In this document: positions 44,639 through 54,597 of the stretch, one piece after another | How the letters are laid out: every line of letters begins with the position of its first letter | Numbering within the stretch: position 1 is the stretch's first letter | Assembly (NCBI GenBank): GCA_020724265.1 | Contig: DYHH01000008.1 | Location: 62,001-126,000, forward strand | Reading direction: 5' to 3' | From: Melioribacter roseus | GTDB taxonomy: Bacteria > Bacteroidota > Ignavibacteria > Ignavibacteriales > Melioribacteraceae | DNA length: 64,000 nucleotides | Notes under the pieces: model-generated | The model's database searches: none | What the model was told of the DNA's origin: nothing | Seen by the model: the letters and a program-made list of their open reading frames with translations, nothing else | Made by a program: the position numbers and the translations under genes

Positions 44639-44811
44639 ATTTATACCCTGCGTTGTTTATGCAATATTTACTATTAAATATAATACAAAGTTTGTATTCT
44701 AAACTATGCTTACCGTCAATAAAAGCAAGGCATTAACAAATTAGTGAAATGGAAACAAAAAGACTACTGATAAATAGGAATTTACTTAAAATTAAAGCAC
44801 ATTAATCACGT

Positions 44812-45138
44812 TTAGTTAATTGTACTATCTTTATCAACATTTGTAAATCCGAACTGATGACCGGGTTGACCTTCTAATTTGATTTCACCAAATCTGCTTT
44901 CGAATTTATTTATATTATCCTGTAATGCTTTCATTAACATCTTTGCATGTTGCGGTGTAGTAATAATTCTTGATAATACTTTAGCTTTTGGAATTCCAGG
45001 AACAACTCTTGTAAAATCAAGAACAAATTCAGCGGGCGAATGTGTTATAATAGCCAAATTTGAGTATATGCCTTCAGCTTCCTTTTCACCAAGTTCAATT
45101 TTAAGTTGTTGTGTTTTCTTATCTTCTGGTTTATTCAT
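44812..45138 (-). CDS. DUF3467 family protein
   Basis: A 108-residue DUF3467 protein (YSNLAIITHSPAEFVLDFTRV, KAKVLSRIITTPQHAKMLMKALQDNI), a small conserved family of unknown function. The ATG at 45138 is selected because GGGAGG lies just upstream. A GTG at 45165 falls inside a terminator hairpin that ends 15 bases before the true start. It is monocistronic; expression past the terminator of the upstream TPR gene would need readthrough or a promoter within the short gap. Confidence 0.82.
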   Translation of the reverse strand: MNKPEDKKTQQLKIELGEKEAEGIYSNLAIITHSPAEFVLDFTRVVPGIPKAKVLSRIITTPQHAKMLMKALQDNINKFESRFGEIKLEGQPGHQFGFTNVDKDSTIN

Positions 45139-45153
45139 AGTTCCTCCCATTAT

Positions 45154-45186
45154 AAAAAAGCCCACACTCCAATTGGAAGTGTGGGC
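45154..45186 (-). terminator. intrinsic terminator of the TPR lipoprotein gene
   Basis: Perfect 9-base arms AGTGTGGGC (45178-45186) and GCCCACACT (45160-45168) on either side of a short loop. On the minus strand they are followed by a run of six T. It lies directly after the TPR gene and just before the DUF3467 ribosome binding site. Confidence 0.85.
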
Positions 45187-45208
45187 ATAAATAAAAAAAA
45201 ATTATTCT

Positions 45209-46369
45209 CTATCTGTTCTGGTCTGCCTTTTCAAAAGCTTCAATTGATTTCTCATTCATACCGAGATTTGCATAAACTCTGCCCAATAACTCCCAAATTT
45301 GTGCATCATTGGGATTCAATTCAAGATATCTTTCCAAATGTGGAAGTGACTTTTCAAATTTTTCTTTATAGGAATCATCCTCTGTACCTTCTTCAACGGC
45401 TTTATCTCGAATTTCCGTACCCCATTTAACATAAGTTGCAGCTAAGTTATAAACAGCGTTTGAATAAAGAGGATCAAGTTCAATTGCTTTTAAAAACTGT
45501 TCCTCGGCAATATCGAATTCACCTGCTTCAAGAAGAAGAACTCCGTAATTATACCTGTAATATTGATTATCCGGATCTACTTTTACACCTTCCTTAAATG
45601 ATTCCATAGCAACATCAAGTTTATTGGCATTTATGTAAGCATTTGAAAGATATAAAAGAATTTCTTCGTTACCCGGGAAATCGACTCTACCTTTTTGCAG
45701 AACTTTTATTGCTTCATTGAATTTTTCCATTGCAGCAATACTGTCTTGAACATTATCGGTAGTTCTATAAGAACTCATCAATTGTTGACCTTCAGTGATA
45801 TAAATTTCACCAAGCATAGAGTATGATTCTGCATTAGCTTGTCTGTCAACTAAAGATTTCAGCGGTTTAGCGGCTTCACTAATTCTTCCTGCATTAATAT
45901 AAGCGAAAGCCAAATTTTTATAAGTATCTAGTGAATCCGGCTGAACTAAAATAGCATTTTCAAAACGTTCAATTGCTCTGTTAAAATACATCTGTGTTGA
46001 ATCTTCACTTGTAACTTGAGCAGCTCTGTTGAATAGACCAACACCTTTGTTGAAATTATCAGCCCAGTGGTAATTTTTGTTTTCATTTATTTCTTGCTGG
46101 AATTTTTTGCTAACAGCAAGCGACTTATCAAAATACTCAATCATCTTATCGAATTCCCCTTCTTCACCATAAATAAATCCTAATAAGAATAATCCCTCAT
46201 CACTCTTAGGATTCTTTTCAATTTCACGCATCAAAGCTTCTTTGGCTTTTTCATTATTATTTTGCTGCATGTATAACCTTGCACTGGTAATTTCAGTCGA
46301 TGCACATTGGAAAGCTGCAAATCCGAATGTCATCGCTAAAAGACTTAAAATAATAACCAACCTTTTCAT
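45209..46369 (-). CDS. TPR lipoprotein
   Basis: A 386-residue lipoprotein. Signal peptide with lipobox AFQC (Cys about residue 22), then at least eight TPR-type repeats. Examples are EKAKEALMREIEKNPKSDEG, KLDVAMESFKEGVKVDPDNQ, EFDIAEEQFLKAIELDPLYS, and at the end MNEKSIEAFEKADQ. It is probably anchored in the outer membrane facing the periplasm and serving as an assembly scaffold; the partner is unknown. It is followed by a strong terminator. Confidence 0.78.
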   Translation of the reverse strand: MKRLVIILSLLAMTFGFAAFQCASTEITSARLYMQQNNNEKAKEALMREIEKNPKSDEGLFLLGFIYGEEGEFDKMIEYFDKSLAVSKKFQQEINENKNYHWADNFNKGVGLFNRAAQVTSEDSTQMYFNRAIERFENAILVQPDSLDTYKNLAFAYINAGRISEAAKPLKSLVDRQANAESYSMLGEIYITEGQQLMSSYRTTDNVQDSIAAMEKFNEAIKVLQKGRVDFPGNEEILLYLSNAYINANKLDVAMESFKEGVKVDPDNQYYRYNYGVLLLEAGEFDIAEEQFLKAIELDPLYSNAVYNLAATYVKWGTEIRDKAVEEGTEDDSYKEKFEKSLPHLERYLELNPNDAQIWELLGRVYANLGMNEKSIEAFEKADQNR

Positions 46370-46584
46370 TCCTACTCCCGTTAATAATTAATTTATTTTT
46401 ATAGGAGGTCAAATTACCAATTTGAGACCCGATAATCAAGATTTATTAATACATGCATTGTTAAGCAAAAGTTAAGTTTATTATAAAATTATACTTATAT
46501 AAGAGCTAAAATCGATTTGTTTTAACCGGTTTTAATTGATTTTCGGACTCTAAAAGGATATTTTTGACCAAAAGGAATTTAAAT

Positions 46585-47673
46585 ATGAAAACTGAAGAAA
46601 TAATAAATTCTGCCCCAAAAGTAATGCTTCATGATCATCTTGACGGTGGTTTACGTCCCGAATCAATTGTTGAATTAGCAAAAGATTATAAATATAAAAA
46701 ACTTCCTACAACTGACCCCGGTGAACTAGCCGACTGGTTCCACCGAGGTGCAAACAAGGGAAATCTTGTTGAGTATTTACAAGGATTTGAACACACAATT
46801 GCACTTATGCAAACTAAAGACTCATTAAAGCGAATTGCTTTTGAGATGATGGAAGATATGGCTAATGACGGTGTTTGTTATGTTGAAACCCGCTTTGCAC
46901 CGGTATTTCATACTGCAAAAGGATTACATTACGACGATGTAATTGAAGCGGTTTTGGAAGGATTAGAACTCGGAAAGGAAAAATACGGTGTAGGTTATGG
47001 ACTTATTCTTTGCGGTATGCGAAACATGAAAGATACTTTGGAAATTGCAGAACTTGCTGTAAATTTTAGAAATAATGGAGTTGTAGGATTTGATTTAGCC
47101 GGAGAAGAAGGTGGTTATCCCCCGAAGAAACATATCGAAGCATTTCAGTTTATTAAGAGAGCAAACTTTTTTATTACTATTCATGCTGGTGAAGCCTTTG
47201 GAAAGGAATCAATTTGGCAAGCAATTCAATTTTGCGGGGCACACAGAATCGGTCATGCTACAAGATTAACAGAAGATATTGCATTTGACAAAGAAGGTAA
47301 TATAGTTTCACTTGGCGACTTAGCACAATATGTTTTAGATACTCGTTTACCTCTTGAAATATGTTTGCTTAGCAATGTTCATACCGGAGCAGTTGATAAG
47401 TTAGAAAATCATCCTTTTATTAAATTATTTAGACAAAAGTTCAGAGTTTTTCTTAATACCGATGACAGGTTAATGAGTGATACAACTTTAACAAAAGAGT
47501 ATCTAACCGCCGCAGAATTGTTTGATATTAGTCTCGATGAAATCGAAAAATTAAATATCAATGCTATGAAATCTGCCTTCATACCTTACAACGAAAGGTT
47601 GAAGTACATTTACGATGTTATTAAACCGGGTTATCAACAAATTAGAGAAAAACTTCTGTCCTTGAAAGAATAA
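46585..47673 (+). CDS. add: adenosine deaminase
   Basis: Converts adenosine to inosine in purine salvage. ATG at 46585 is chosen for AAGGAA upstream; a TTG at 46564 is in frame but not needed. The 362-residue protein has the zinc ligands HDHLDGGLRP (the two N-terminal His), the catalytic HAGE segment (ITIHAGEAF), AHRIGHATRL, and NTDDRLMS with the metal Asp. This is normal for the family. It leads a plus-strand run with a small unknown gene and urocanase. Confidence 0.95.
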   Translation: MKTEEIINSAPKVMLHDHLDGGLRPESIVELAKDYKYKKLPTTDPGELADWFHRGANKGNLVEYLQGFEHTIALMQTKDSLKRIAFEMMEDMANDGVCYVETRFAPVFHTAKGLHYDDVIEAVLEGLELGKEKYGVGYGLILCGMRNMKDTLEIAELAVNFRNNGVVGFDLAGEEGGYPPKKHIEAFQFIKRANFFITIHAGEAFGKESIWQAIQFCGAHRIGHATRLTEDIAFDKEGNIVSLGDLAQYVLDTRLPLEICLLSNVHTGAVDKLENHPFIKLFRQKFRVFLNTDDRLMSDTTLTKEYLTAAELFDISLDEIEKLNINAMKSAFIPYNERLKYIYDVIKPGYQQIREKLLSLKE

Positions 47674-47676
47674 ATT

Positions 47677-48015
47677 ATGGCAAAAAAACTATTCAAGAAT
47701 TACAATTATTCTTTTGATGCAAACGAAAGAAAATTATTAACCACTTTTTGCAAGCAGATATTAAATCAAGTTTCTTCGGATGATAAACTTTATCGAGAAG
47801 CCAAGGTATTTCAATCAATTTTTGATAAACTTAAAGAAGGCAACGAAGAAATAAAACTCACAAAAGACGAATCAACAAAACTATCTCTTTATTTAAAAGA
47901 GAATTCCAAGAATATCGAAAAACAAATCGATAAAAGTTGGTTTATCAAAAAGTGGCTGCTTAAATCAATGCATAAACAATACACAAGTATTCTCGTAAAT
48001 CATTTTAGTGATTGA
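47677..48015 (+). CDS. small protein of unknown function between add and urocanase
   Basis: The family is not recognised. A 112-residue, Lys-rich, mostly helical protein ([54 protein letters not shown]) without signal or membrane segments. The start is 3 bases after the add stop and its stop one base before the urocanase ATG, so it is tightly coupled to both. No function can be given. Confidence 0.6.
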   Translation: MAKKLFKNYNYSFDANERKLLTTFCKQILNQVSSDDKLYREAKVFQSIFDKLKEGNEEIKLTKDESTKLSLYLKENSKNIEKQIDKSWFIKKWLLKSMHKQYTSILVNHFSD

Positions 48016-48016
48016 A

Positions 48017-49675
48017 ATGGAAAATAAAATTCAAGAAATAAGATCACCTCGCGGAACAAATCTAACTTGCAAAGGTTGGATTCAAGAAGCCGCTATGCGC
48101 ATGCTTATGAATAATTTGGACCCCGATAATGCCGAGAAGCCGGATGAACTTATCGTTTACGGAGGCTCCGGAAAAGCTGCAAGAAATTGGGAAAGTTATG
48201 ATGCGATAATTTCTTCTCTTAAAAATTTAGAGAATGATGAAACACTGCTTGTACAATCTGGTAAACCGGTTGCAATCTTCAAAACACATACCGATGCACC
48301 CCGTGTAATTATCTCTAATTCTATGCTTGTACCGGACTGGGCAAATTGGGATGAATTTCGTCGCCTCGAAAATCTTGGCTTAACCATGTATGGTCAAATG
48401 ACAGCAGGAAGCTGGATTTACATCGGTACACAAGGAATCTTACAAGGTACTTATGAAACATTTGCAGCTTGCGCAAATCAACACTTTGACGGAACACTTG
48501 AAGGTAAATTTTTATTAACAGCCGGATTAGGCGGAATGGGAGGCGCTCAACCGTTAGCCGCTACAATGAACGGTGCTGCATTTTTAGGAATTGATGTAGA
48601 TGAAAAAAGAATTCAAAAAAGAATTGACACCGGTTATATCGATGTTCTCAGCTACGATCTAGATGAAGCGTTAAAATTAGTTCTTGATGCTAAAGAAAAT
48701 AAGAATGCATTATCGGTAGGTTTGGTTGGAAATGCCGGCGATATTCTCCCGGCTATTTTAGGAAGAGGAATTATACCGGATGTTCTAACAGATCAAACCT
48801 CCGCTCATGATACTTTAAACGGATATATCCCAATGGGAATGAGTTTTGAAGAAGCTTTAAAATTAAGAGCTGCAGAACCCGATGAATATATTAGTAAAGC
48901 CCGTTCAACAATAGTTAGACATGTAAAAGCTATGCTGGATTTTCAGAAGAAAGGTGCCGTTACTTTTGATTACGGAAACAACATTAGAGGAGAAGCAAAA
49001 GAAAACGGTGTGATTAATGCATTTGATATTCCCGGTTTTGTACCCGAATATATTCGTCCGTTATTCTGTGATGGAAAAGGTCCATTTAGATGGGCAGCTT
49101 TATCCGGTGACCCTAATGATATTTATGAAACCGATAAAGCGGTAATCGAAACATTTCCTGAAGATGAAGCTTTAGTAAGATGGATAAAATTGGCTCGGGA
49201 AAAAGTTCACTTCCAGGGGTTGCCGACAAGAATTTGCTGGTTGGGATACGGTGATAGGGCTAAAATGGGTAAAATATTCAATGATTTGGTAGCCAGCGGC
49301 AAAGTAAAAGCTCCTATTGTTATTGGAAGAGATCACTTAGATTGCGGTTCTGTTGCATCACCTTACAGAGAAACAGAGGCGATGATAGACGGCAGTGATG
49401 CAATTGCTGATTGGCCTATTTTAAATGCATTACTAAACGCAGTTGGCGGGGCAAGTTGGGTATCGGTTCATCACGGCGGTGGCGTCGGAATAGGTAAATC
49501 GATTCATGCCGGTATGGTGATTGTGGCAGACGGAACAAAAGAAGCAGAAAAAAGATTAGAACGCGTTTTAACTTACGATCCCGGTATGGGGATTATTCGT
49601 CATTCTGATGCAGGTTATGAAAGAGCTATCGAGAATGCAAATAAATTTGGTATAAACATACCAATGATGAAATAA
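48017..49675 (+). CDS. hutU: urocanate hydratase
   Basis: Converts urocanate to imidazolone propionate using tightly bound NAD in histidine breakdown. The 552-residue protein has the diagnostic [34 protein letters not shown] (NAD-binding), [13 protein letters not shown], and [17 protein letters not shown] with the active-site Cys. Length is normal. ATG at 48017 follows the upstream stop by one base. Other hut genes (hutH, hutI, hutG) are not in the window, so the pathway is either dispersed or incomplete. Confidence 0.95.
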   Translation: MENKIQEIRSPRGTNLTCKGWIQEAAMRMLMNNLDPDNAEKPDELIVYGGSGKAARNWESYDAIISSLKNLENDETLLVQSGKPVAIFKTHTDAPRVIISNSMLVPDWANWDEFRRLENLGLTMYGQMTAGSWIYIGTQGILQGTYETFAACANQHFDGTLEGKFLLTAGLGGMGGAQPLAATMNGAAFLGIDVDEKRIQKRIDTGYIDVLSYDLDEALKLVLDAKENKNALSVGLVGNAGDILPAILGRGIIPDVLTDQTSAHDTLNGYIPMGMSFEEALKLRAAEPDEYISKARSTIVRHVKAMLDFQKKGAVTFDYGNNIRGEAKENGVINAFDIPGFVPEYIRPLFCDGKGPFRWAALSGDPNDIYETDKAVIETFPEDEALVRWIKLAREKVHFQGLPTRICWLGYGDRAKMGKIFNDLVASGKVKAPIVIGRDHLDCGSVASPYRETEAMIDGSDAIADWPILNALLNAVGGASWVSVHHGGGVGIGKSIHAGMVIVADGTKEAEKRLERVLTYDPGMGIIRHSDAGYERAIENANKFGINIPMMK

Positions 49676-49700
49676 AATCAAACTTTAACAAGAGGTTGAA

Positions 49701-50897
49701 ATGAGTGAGAAGATGAAAGTATTAATTGCCGACAAATTACCGGATCAATATGTTCAAAAACTTCGTGATCATGATCTCGAAGTTATTTATGAACCAAAAC
49801 TCGGAGAAAATGATTTACCTAAAGCAGCAGAAGATGTTGACATAATTGTAGTCAGATCTACTGTCGTGAATGCAGAAACAATAGAGAAATCAAAAAAATT
49901 AAATCTTATAATTAGAGCAGGTGCCGGGTATAACAATATTAATGTTGCTGCCGCTAATAAAAAAGGTGTTTATGTCGCCAATTGTCCAGGTAAAAATGCA
50001 ATAGCAGTTGCAGAGTTAGCTATGGGATTAATGATTGCACTCGATAGACAAATACCGGATAATGTTAGTGATTTCAAAGCAGGTAAATGGAATAAAGCCG
50101 CATATTCAAAAGGAAAAGGATTATTCGGAAAAACAATTGCAATAGTTGGCTTAGGAAATATCGGTAAAGAAGTTGCTATACGTGCACGTGCATTTGGTAT
50201 GAATGTATACGGAAAAGATATTTCCAGAATCGAAGGAGTAGAATACAAAGACTTTTCAGAATTTGATCAAGTTCTTCCATTAGCCGATGTGGTTTCTCTT
50301 CACTTACCGTTAACATCAAGTACAAAAGGACTTTTCAACGAAAAGATGTTTTCTTATATGAAAGACGGAGCATTTTTTATTAATACTTCACGACCCGGGG
50401 TTGTTAATGAAGATGCACTAATTAAAGCTGTAAAAGAAAAAGGAATTAGAGCCGGGCTTGATGTTTTCGCTGATGAACCGGAAAGTAAAACCGGGGAAGT
50501 AAAATCCAAATTACAAGATGTAGAAGGTATCTATGTAACACATCACATAGGAGCATCAACCGAGCAAGCTCAAAATGCCGTTGCAGAAGAGGCTGTTAAT
50601 ATTATTTTAGATTTCATTAACAGCGGCGTAATAAGCCACTGGGTAAACAGAGCTAGAATTACCGATGCACATTACCAGTTGGTTGTTAAACACTATGACA
50701 AACCGGGCGTTCTCGCATCCATAATGGACGTACTGCGACAAGGTGATATAAACATTGAAGAGGTTGAAAATATTATTTTTGAAGGTGGTATTGTTGCTTG
50801 CTGTACTATGAAATTAAAAATTGCTGCCACAAATGAAATGCTTACTGCAATCAGAACCAATCCTAATGTACTTACAGTATCTCACACTGCAATTTAA
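49701..50897 (+). CDS. serA: D-3-phosphoglycerate dehydrogenase-like oxidoreductase
   Basis: A 398-residue D-2-hydroxyacid dehydrogenase with a C-terminal ACT regulatory domain, as in SerA, which begins serine synthesis. The NAD-binding Rossmann motif is KTIAIVGLGNIGKEVAIRA. Catalytic residues are Arg in FINTSRPGVVNEDAL, Glu in FADEPESK and His in THHIGASTEQAQ. ACT segment YDKPGVLASIMDVLRQGDIN. The substrate could be another 2-hydroxyacid, but the ACT domain favours SerA. It is followed by a strong terminator. Confidence 0.85.
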   Translation: MSEKMKVLIADKLPDQYVQKLRDHDLEVIYEPKLGENDLPKAAEDVDIIVVRSTVVNAETIEKSKKLNLIIRAGAGYNNINVAAANKKGVYVANCPGKNAIAVAELAMGLMIALDRQIPDNVSDFKAGKWNKAAYSKGKGLFGKTIAIVGLGNIGKEVAIRARAFGMNVYGKDISRIEGVEYKDFSEFDQVLPLADVVSLHLPLTSSTKGLFNEKMFSYMKDGAFFINTSRPGVVNEDALIKAVKEKGIRAGLDVFADEPESKTGEVKSKLQDVEGIYVTHHIGASTEQAQNAVAEEAVNIILDFINSGVISHWVNRARITDAHYQLVVKHYDKPGVLASIMDVLRQGDINIEEVENIIFEGGIVACCTMKLKIAATNEMLTAIRTNPNVLTVSHTAI

Positions 50898-50910
50898 TTT
50901 AGATTTCATT

Positions 50911-50956
50911 AACCTTCGAGGTCACTTGTTTTGAGACCTCGAAGGTTCCCGTTTTT
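50911..50956 (+). terminator. intrinsic terminator after serA
   Basis: Perfect 13-base arms AACCTTCGAGGTC (50911-50923) and GACCTCGAAGGTT (50935-50947) around an 11-base loop, followed by CCCGTTTTTT. The CCTCGAAGGTT motif also occurs inside the element at 16973-17109. Confidence 0.9.
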
Positions 50957-50966
50957 TGCGAATTTT

Positions 50967-51725
50967 TTAAACAAATCTTATATCGATAATTTCTTCGAAA
51001 ATACCTTTGTAGAAAGGAAGTTTTATTAACTCGTAAAGAGCCTCTTTTTCATTTTCGGTGATTTCATAATATACCGAGTTTAGTTCGGCAACAATTGAAT
51101 CATAGAGGTTTTCTCTCAAATCAATTTTTGAAAGATATTTTTCTATGTTGTCTTCAATTTTCTTATCCAGAGAAGGAAGCGTATTCTCAAGTTCAATTAT
51201 ATTCCCTTGATTTTTTGAAGCAATTACAAAATTTACATAAGGATAATCAATAAGAGAAGAAATTTGATCGGCAAAGCTCATTCCTTTATCTATCGGATTA
51301 AAATCTAAATTTTCATTCCCGACTACAATGTAATTTCTATTTCCAAAATCAACCGGGTTCGTATCTAAAACAATATTAACATCTTGAGCATATTTTTCGG
51401 TGAATAAAATTTTACTCAAAATAATTTCATTAGTAGATACATCTCCCCTTAAGAACAAATCATTAAACGATAGCTGTTCCGGCTCAAAATAAATATAGGT
51501 GTTTGATAACACTCCATCGAATGAAATTCCGAGCTTTGATGATACAAATAAATCCTTGTGTTTGTATATATCCATTGAAGGCATCAATCCGGCGGCATTA
51601 GAATCTTTTTCAAGTTCATTACAAATTACCGAAGAAGGTTTTACTTCAATATTTTTTTTTAATTCATCAGGTAAAGACATCGCAAAAAGGGCAGAATAAA
51701 TATTTTGTGGAATTATTAATTTCAT
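50967..51725 (-). CDS. periplasmic-binding-fold protein, MqnA/MqnD-like
   Basis: A 252-residue protein without signal peptide. The segment AAGLMPSMDIYKHKDLFVSSKLGISFDGVL resembles the VPSxEY...GIxSDGPV stretch of MqnA (chorismate dehydratase of the futalosine menaquinone route) and related type II periplasmic-binding folds. The spacing to LRGDVSTNEIILSKILFTE fits the next conserved helix. The C-terminal half is weaker. No menaquinone gene is adjacent, so an actual Mqn role is uncertain and it may be an uncharacterised paralogue. It is convergent with serA, sharing the terminator region. Confidence 0.45.
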   Translation of the reverse strand: MKLIIPQNIYSALFAMSLPDELKKNIEVKPSSVICNELEKDSNAAGLMPSMDIYKHKDLFVSSKLGISFDGVLSNTYIYFEPEQLSFNDLFLRGDVSTNEIILSKILFTEKYAQDVNIVLDTNPVDFGNRNYIVVGNENLDFNPIDKGMSFADQISSLIDYPYVNFVIASKNQGNIIELENTLPSLDKKIEDNIEKYLSKIDLRENLYDSIVAELNSVYYEITENEKEALYELIKLPFYKGIFEEIIDIRFV

Positions 51726-52030
51726 AGCAGTTTTTTATCTATTGCTTAAATAATTATGAATAATCACAACTGTAAAATTATTAAAATGGATTGACAAATA
51801 CAGAATTTCTGAGAATTTGCACCTAACTTACAACCTTCTCAACATGTTAACATGGTATTGTCTTATAATTTTGTTTACACTTTTACAATCATGGTATGAT
51901 AAAAATTGTTTTATTAAGATTAAATATGTACATATACTCTCGAAATACCTATTTTGAATTATTAGAAAAAATTATATTCTAAATCGTGCTGTGCATTTAT
52001 TAGCACTTATTCTCATATTGGGGTCACGGA
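51726..52030. promoter_or_regulatory. intergenic region between divergent genes, no gene seen
   Basis: 305 AT-rich bases separate the minus-strand MqnA-like gene from the plus-strand SBBP gene, so promoters for both must lie here. I found no exact TTTG/TAnnTTTG pair. TATTTTGAAT near 51950 is the nearest -7-like match. No ORF or RNA gene was recognised. Confidence 0.3.
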
Positions 52031-54508
52031 ATGCTGTTACATATACATAAATTAAATTTAATATTACTCTTCTTCTTATTCTCTAATACCTGCTGGGGAT
52101 TAAATAGCATTTCACTAAATCATAACCCAAAAAATAAAAATAATTTTTTTATTGAAAACAAGGGTCAATGGAATGATGACGTTCTATTTTTAGCTCATAT
52201 GGTTGAATTAAATGTTTGGATAACAAAAAAAGGAGTTATTTATGATTATTATAAAATTGAGAACGGATTTTCACACGATGAATTAAACGATCAAAATCCC
52301 TATAGAAATTCTAAAAATGATTTATATAAGAAGACGTTATTAGGTCATAGGGTTAGAATTACATTTTTAAATGCAAACAATCATCCTGAAGTTGTTACAA
52401 AACAAAATAATAATGGTTACTATAATTACTTTTTAGGAAATAATTCTCAAGAATGGTTTACATCCGTTCAATTACTTGATGAAATTATCTTGAAGGATAT
52501 TAATGAAGGAATCAATATCCGCTACTACTTTGAAGATGAATTTATCAGATACGACTTAATAATAGAACCAAAAGCAAATATTACAGAATTTGAATTTGAA
52601 ATCGATGGTGATAATGGACTCCAAATTAACGAGAAGGGAGAATTATTAATTAAAACTTGTTTTGGAGTAGTAAAACACGGGAAGTTATATTCTTATCAAA
52701 TAATTGAAGATATTCATCATGAAGTAAATTGTAAATTTGAAAAAACACTTCTCGGAAGAATTAGAATAATTTTAGATAATTACGATAAAAACCAGGAGTT
52801 AATCGTTGATCCACTAGTTTATTCAACTTTTCTGGGCGGCAGCAACAGGAATATAGGCAAAGCTCATGCAATTGATAATGCGGGTAATGTATATATTACC
52901 GGCACTACATGGTCGGATAATTTTCCAACTACAGTTGGAGCATATCAAACCAATATCGGGGGTGATAGAGATGTTTTTGTGACAAAATTAAGTCCAGACG
53001 GAGAAAGACTTTTATTTTCATCCTTCATTGGTGGCAGTAATGGAGACAACGGAAATGCACTAATTATTGACGAACACGAAAATATTTATATAACCGGTCA
53101 CACCGGATCGAGTAATTTCCCTACTACTACAAATACCTTGCAACCAAATTTTGCTGGAGTCTATTTTGATGCTTTTATAACCAAACTTAATCCAACTGGT
53201 AACGAATTATTATACTCTTCATTTTGGGGTGGTAGTGATTCTGATTATGGGATTTCAATTTCAATGGATTCTGAAGGATTTATCTATCTAATAGGAGAAA
53301 CATATTCAGAAAACTTCCATACTTCGGAACAAGCTTATCAAAAAAGTTTTGGCGGTTATTATGATGCATTTATTACCAAAATAAATTTAACGGATAATGA
53401 ATTAGTTTATTCAACCTTTCTTGGAGGAAATAGTTGGGATTCAGGGAACTCAATTGTAATAGATAAACAAGGAAATGCATATCTAACAGGTTTTACTAAG
53501 TCTGAAAACTTTCCTACAACAACAAATGCAGTTCAAAAAGACTTTGGAGGTTACTCTGATGCGTTTGTAACAATTCTAAATTCATTAGGCAGTGAAGTTA
53601 TTTATTCAACATTTCTCGGTGGTAATTTTAAAGACTATGGACATTCAATTACTCTTGATGAACAAGGAAGTGTTTATGTAGCAGGCTATACTCTATCAGA
53701 TGATTTTCCTTCTACTAATTCTGCGTTTCAAAATAGTTTTGGTGGAGGTGATTTCTTTGATGCATTTATTGTTAAACTTACTTCCGGTGGAGAGGAATTA
53801 GCATTTTCCACTTTTCTTGGTGGAAATGACTACGACTATGCTAATTCAATAATTACGGATAATCAAAGTAATGTTATTGTTACTGGATATACTAAATCAG
53901 AAAATTTCCCTGTAACAAATGATGCATACCAGAAAAGTCTTGCTAGTATTGAACATTACGATGTTTTCGTTACAATACTAAATCCAACAGGAAGTGATTT
54001 AATATACTCAACTTTATTGGGAGGGAATAAATCAGATTATGGTCGTTCAATTAAATTAGATAATTACGGAAATTTGTATGTAGTTGGAGATACTTACTCA
54101 GAAGATTTCCCAACTACATCCAGTGCTTTTCAAAATACTTTTAACGGCAGCTTTTACAATGCCTTTATAACAAAACTAAGTAAAACAGTTTCAAATATTG
54201 GCTATGAATATTTTATTATAACAACATATGATTTATTGCAACAAAATTATCCTAATCCTTTCAACCCCTCCACTAAAATTAAATATCAATTGAAAACTAA
54301 CTCCAGTGTTACTATTACTTTATATAATATTACCGGTGAAAAAATTGCCTTGTTGGTTGATGAGAAAAATAGTGTTGGATTTCATTCAATTGAGATAGAT
54401 GCTACCAAACTTCAATTGTCGTCGGGAGTATATATTTATCAAATTATTGCTTTGGGGTCTAACGGAAAGATTTTCACTGATTCAAAAAAGATGTTACTTA
54501 TTAAGTAG
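52031..54508 (+). CDS. SBBP-repeat surface protein with type IX secretion sorting domain
   Basis: An 825-residue exported protein. Signal peptide about 1-23 (ILLFFLFSNTCWG), an N-terminal domain of about 230 residues (FFIENKGQWNDDVLFLAH), then roughly eight SBBP/beta-propeller units of about 55-60 residues. Each has the pattern G(D/N)x(K/F)D(A/V)F(V/I)TKLxPxGxxLxYSTFLGG followed by ITGxTxSxNFPTT. The last 85 residues are a T9SS type A C-terminal domain (QQNYPNPFNPSTKIKYQLKT, then VYIYQIIALGS). The protein should cross the outer membrane by the Por/T9SS and be attached to the surface; its binding target is unknown. The gene stands alone. Confidence 0.88.
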   Translation: MLLHIHKLNLILLFFLFSNTCWGLNSISLNHNPKNKNNFFIENKGQWNDDVLFLAHMVELNVWITKKGVIYDYYKIENGFSHDELNDQNPYRNSKNDLYKKTLLGHRVRITFLNANNHPEVVTKQNNNGYYNYFLGNNSQEWFTSVQLLDEIILKDINEGINIRYYFEDEFIRYDLIIEPKANITEFEFEIDGDNGLQINEKGELLIKTCFGVVKHGKLYSYQIIEDIHHEVNCKFEKTLLGRIRIILDNYDKNQELIVDPLVYSTFLGGSNRNIGKAHAIDNAGNVYITGTTWSDNFPTTVGAYQTNIGGDRDVFVTKLSPDGERLLFSSFIGGSNGDNGNALIIDEHENIYITGHTGSSNFPTTTNTLQPNFAGVYFDAFITKLNPTGNELLYSSFWGGSDSDYGISISMDSEGFIYLIGETYSENFHTSEQAYQKSFGGYYDAFITKINLTDNELVYSTFLGGNSWDSGNSIVIDKQGNAYLTGFTKSENFPTTTNAVQKDFGGYSDAFVTILNSLGSEVIYSTFLGGNFKDYGHSITLDEQGSVYVAGYTLSDDFPSTNSAFQNSFGGGDFFDAFIVKLTSGGEELAFSTFLGGNDYDYANSIITDNQSNVIVTGYTKSENFPVTNDAYQKSLASIEHYDVFVTILNPTGSDLIYSTLLGGNKSDYGRSIKLDNYGNLYVVGDTYSEDFPTTSSAFQNTFNGSFYNAFITKLSKTVSNIGYEYFIITTYDLLQQNYPNPFNPSTKIKYQLKTNSSVTITLYNITGEKIALLVDEKNSVGFHSIEIDATKLQLSSGVYIYQIIALGSNGKIFTDSKKMLLIK

Positions 54509-54549
54509 TATCGAGATTATATCTGTACCAACTCTATAAACCATATTTA

Positions 54550-54579
54550 AAATAAAAAAGCCGCTAACGATTTAGCGGC
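54550..54579 (-). terminator. intrinsic terminator of the rpsP-rplS operon
   Basis: Perfect 8-base arms GCCGCTAA (54560-54567) and TTAGCGGC (54572-54579). On the minus strand the hairpin is followed by TTTTTTATTTT. It lies downstream of rplS and also between two convergent genes, so it may work both ways. Confidence 0.88.
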
Positions 54580-54597
54580 TTAAAACAAACATAAATA

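Noticed and set aside
44641-44811. Possible small RNA in the 170-base gap upstream of the FecR operon
   Set aside because: AT-rich, no stable hairpin with T-run and no promoter pair recognised.
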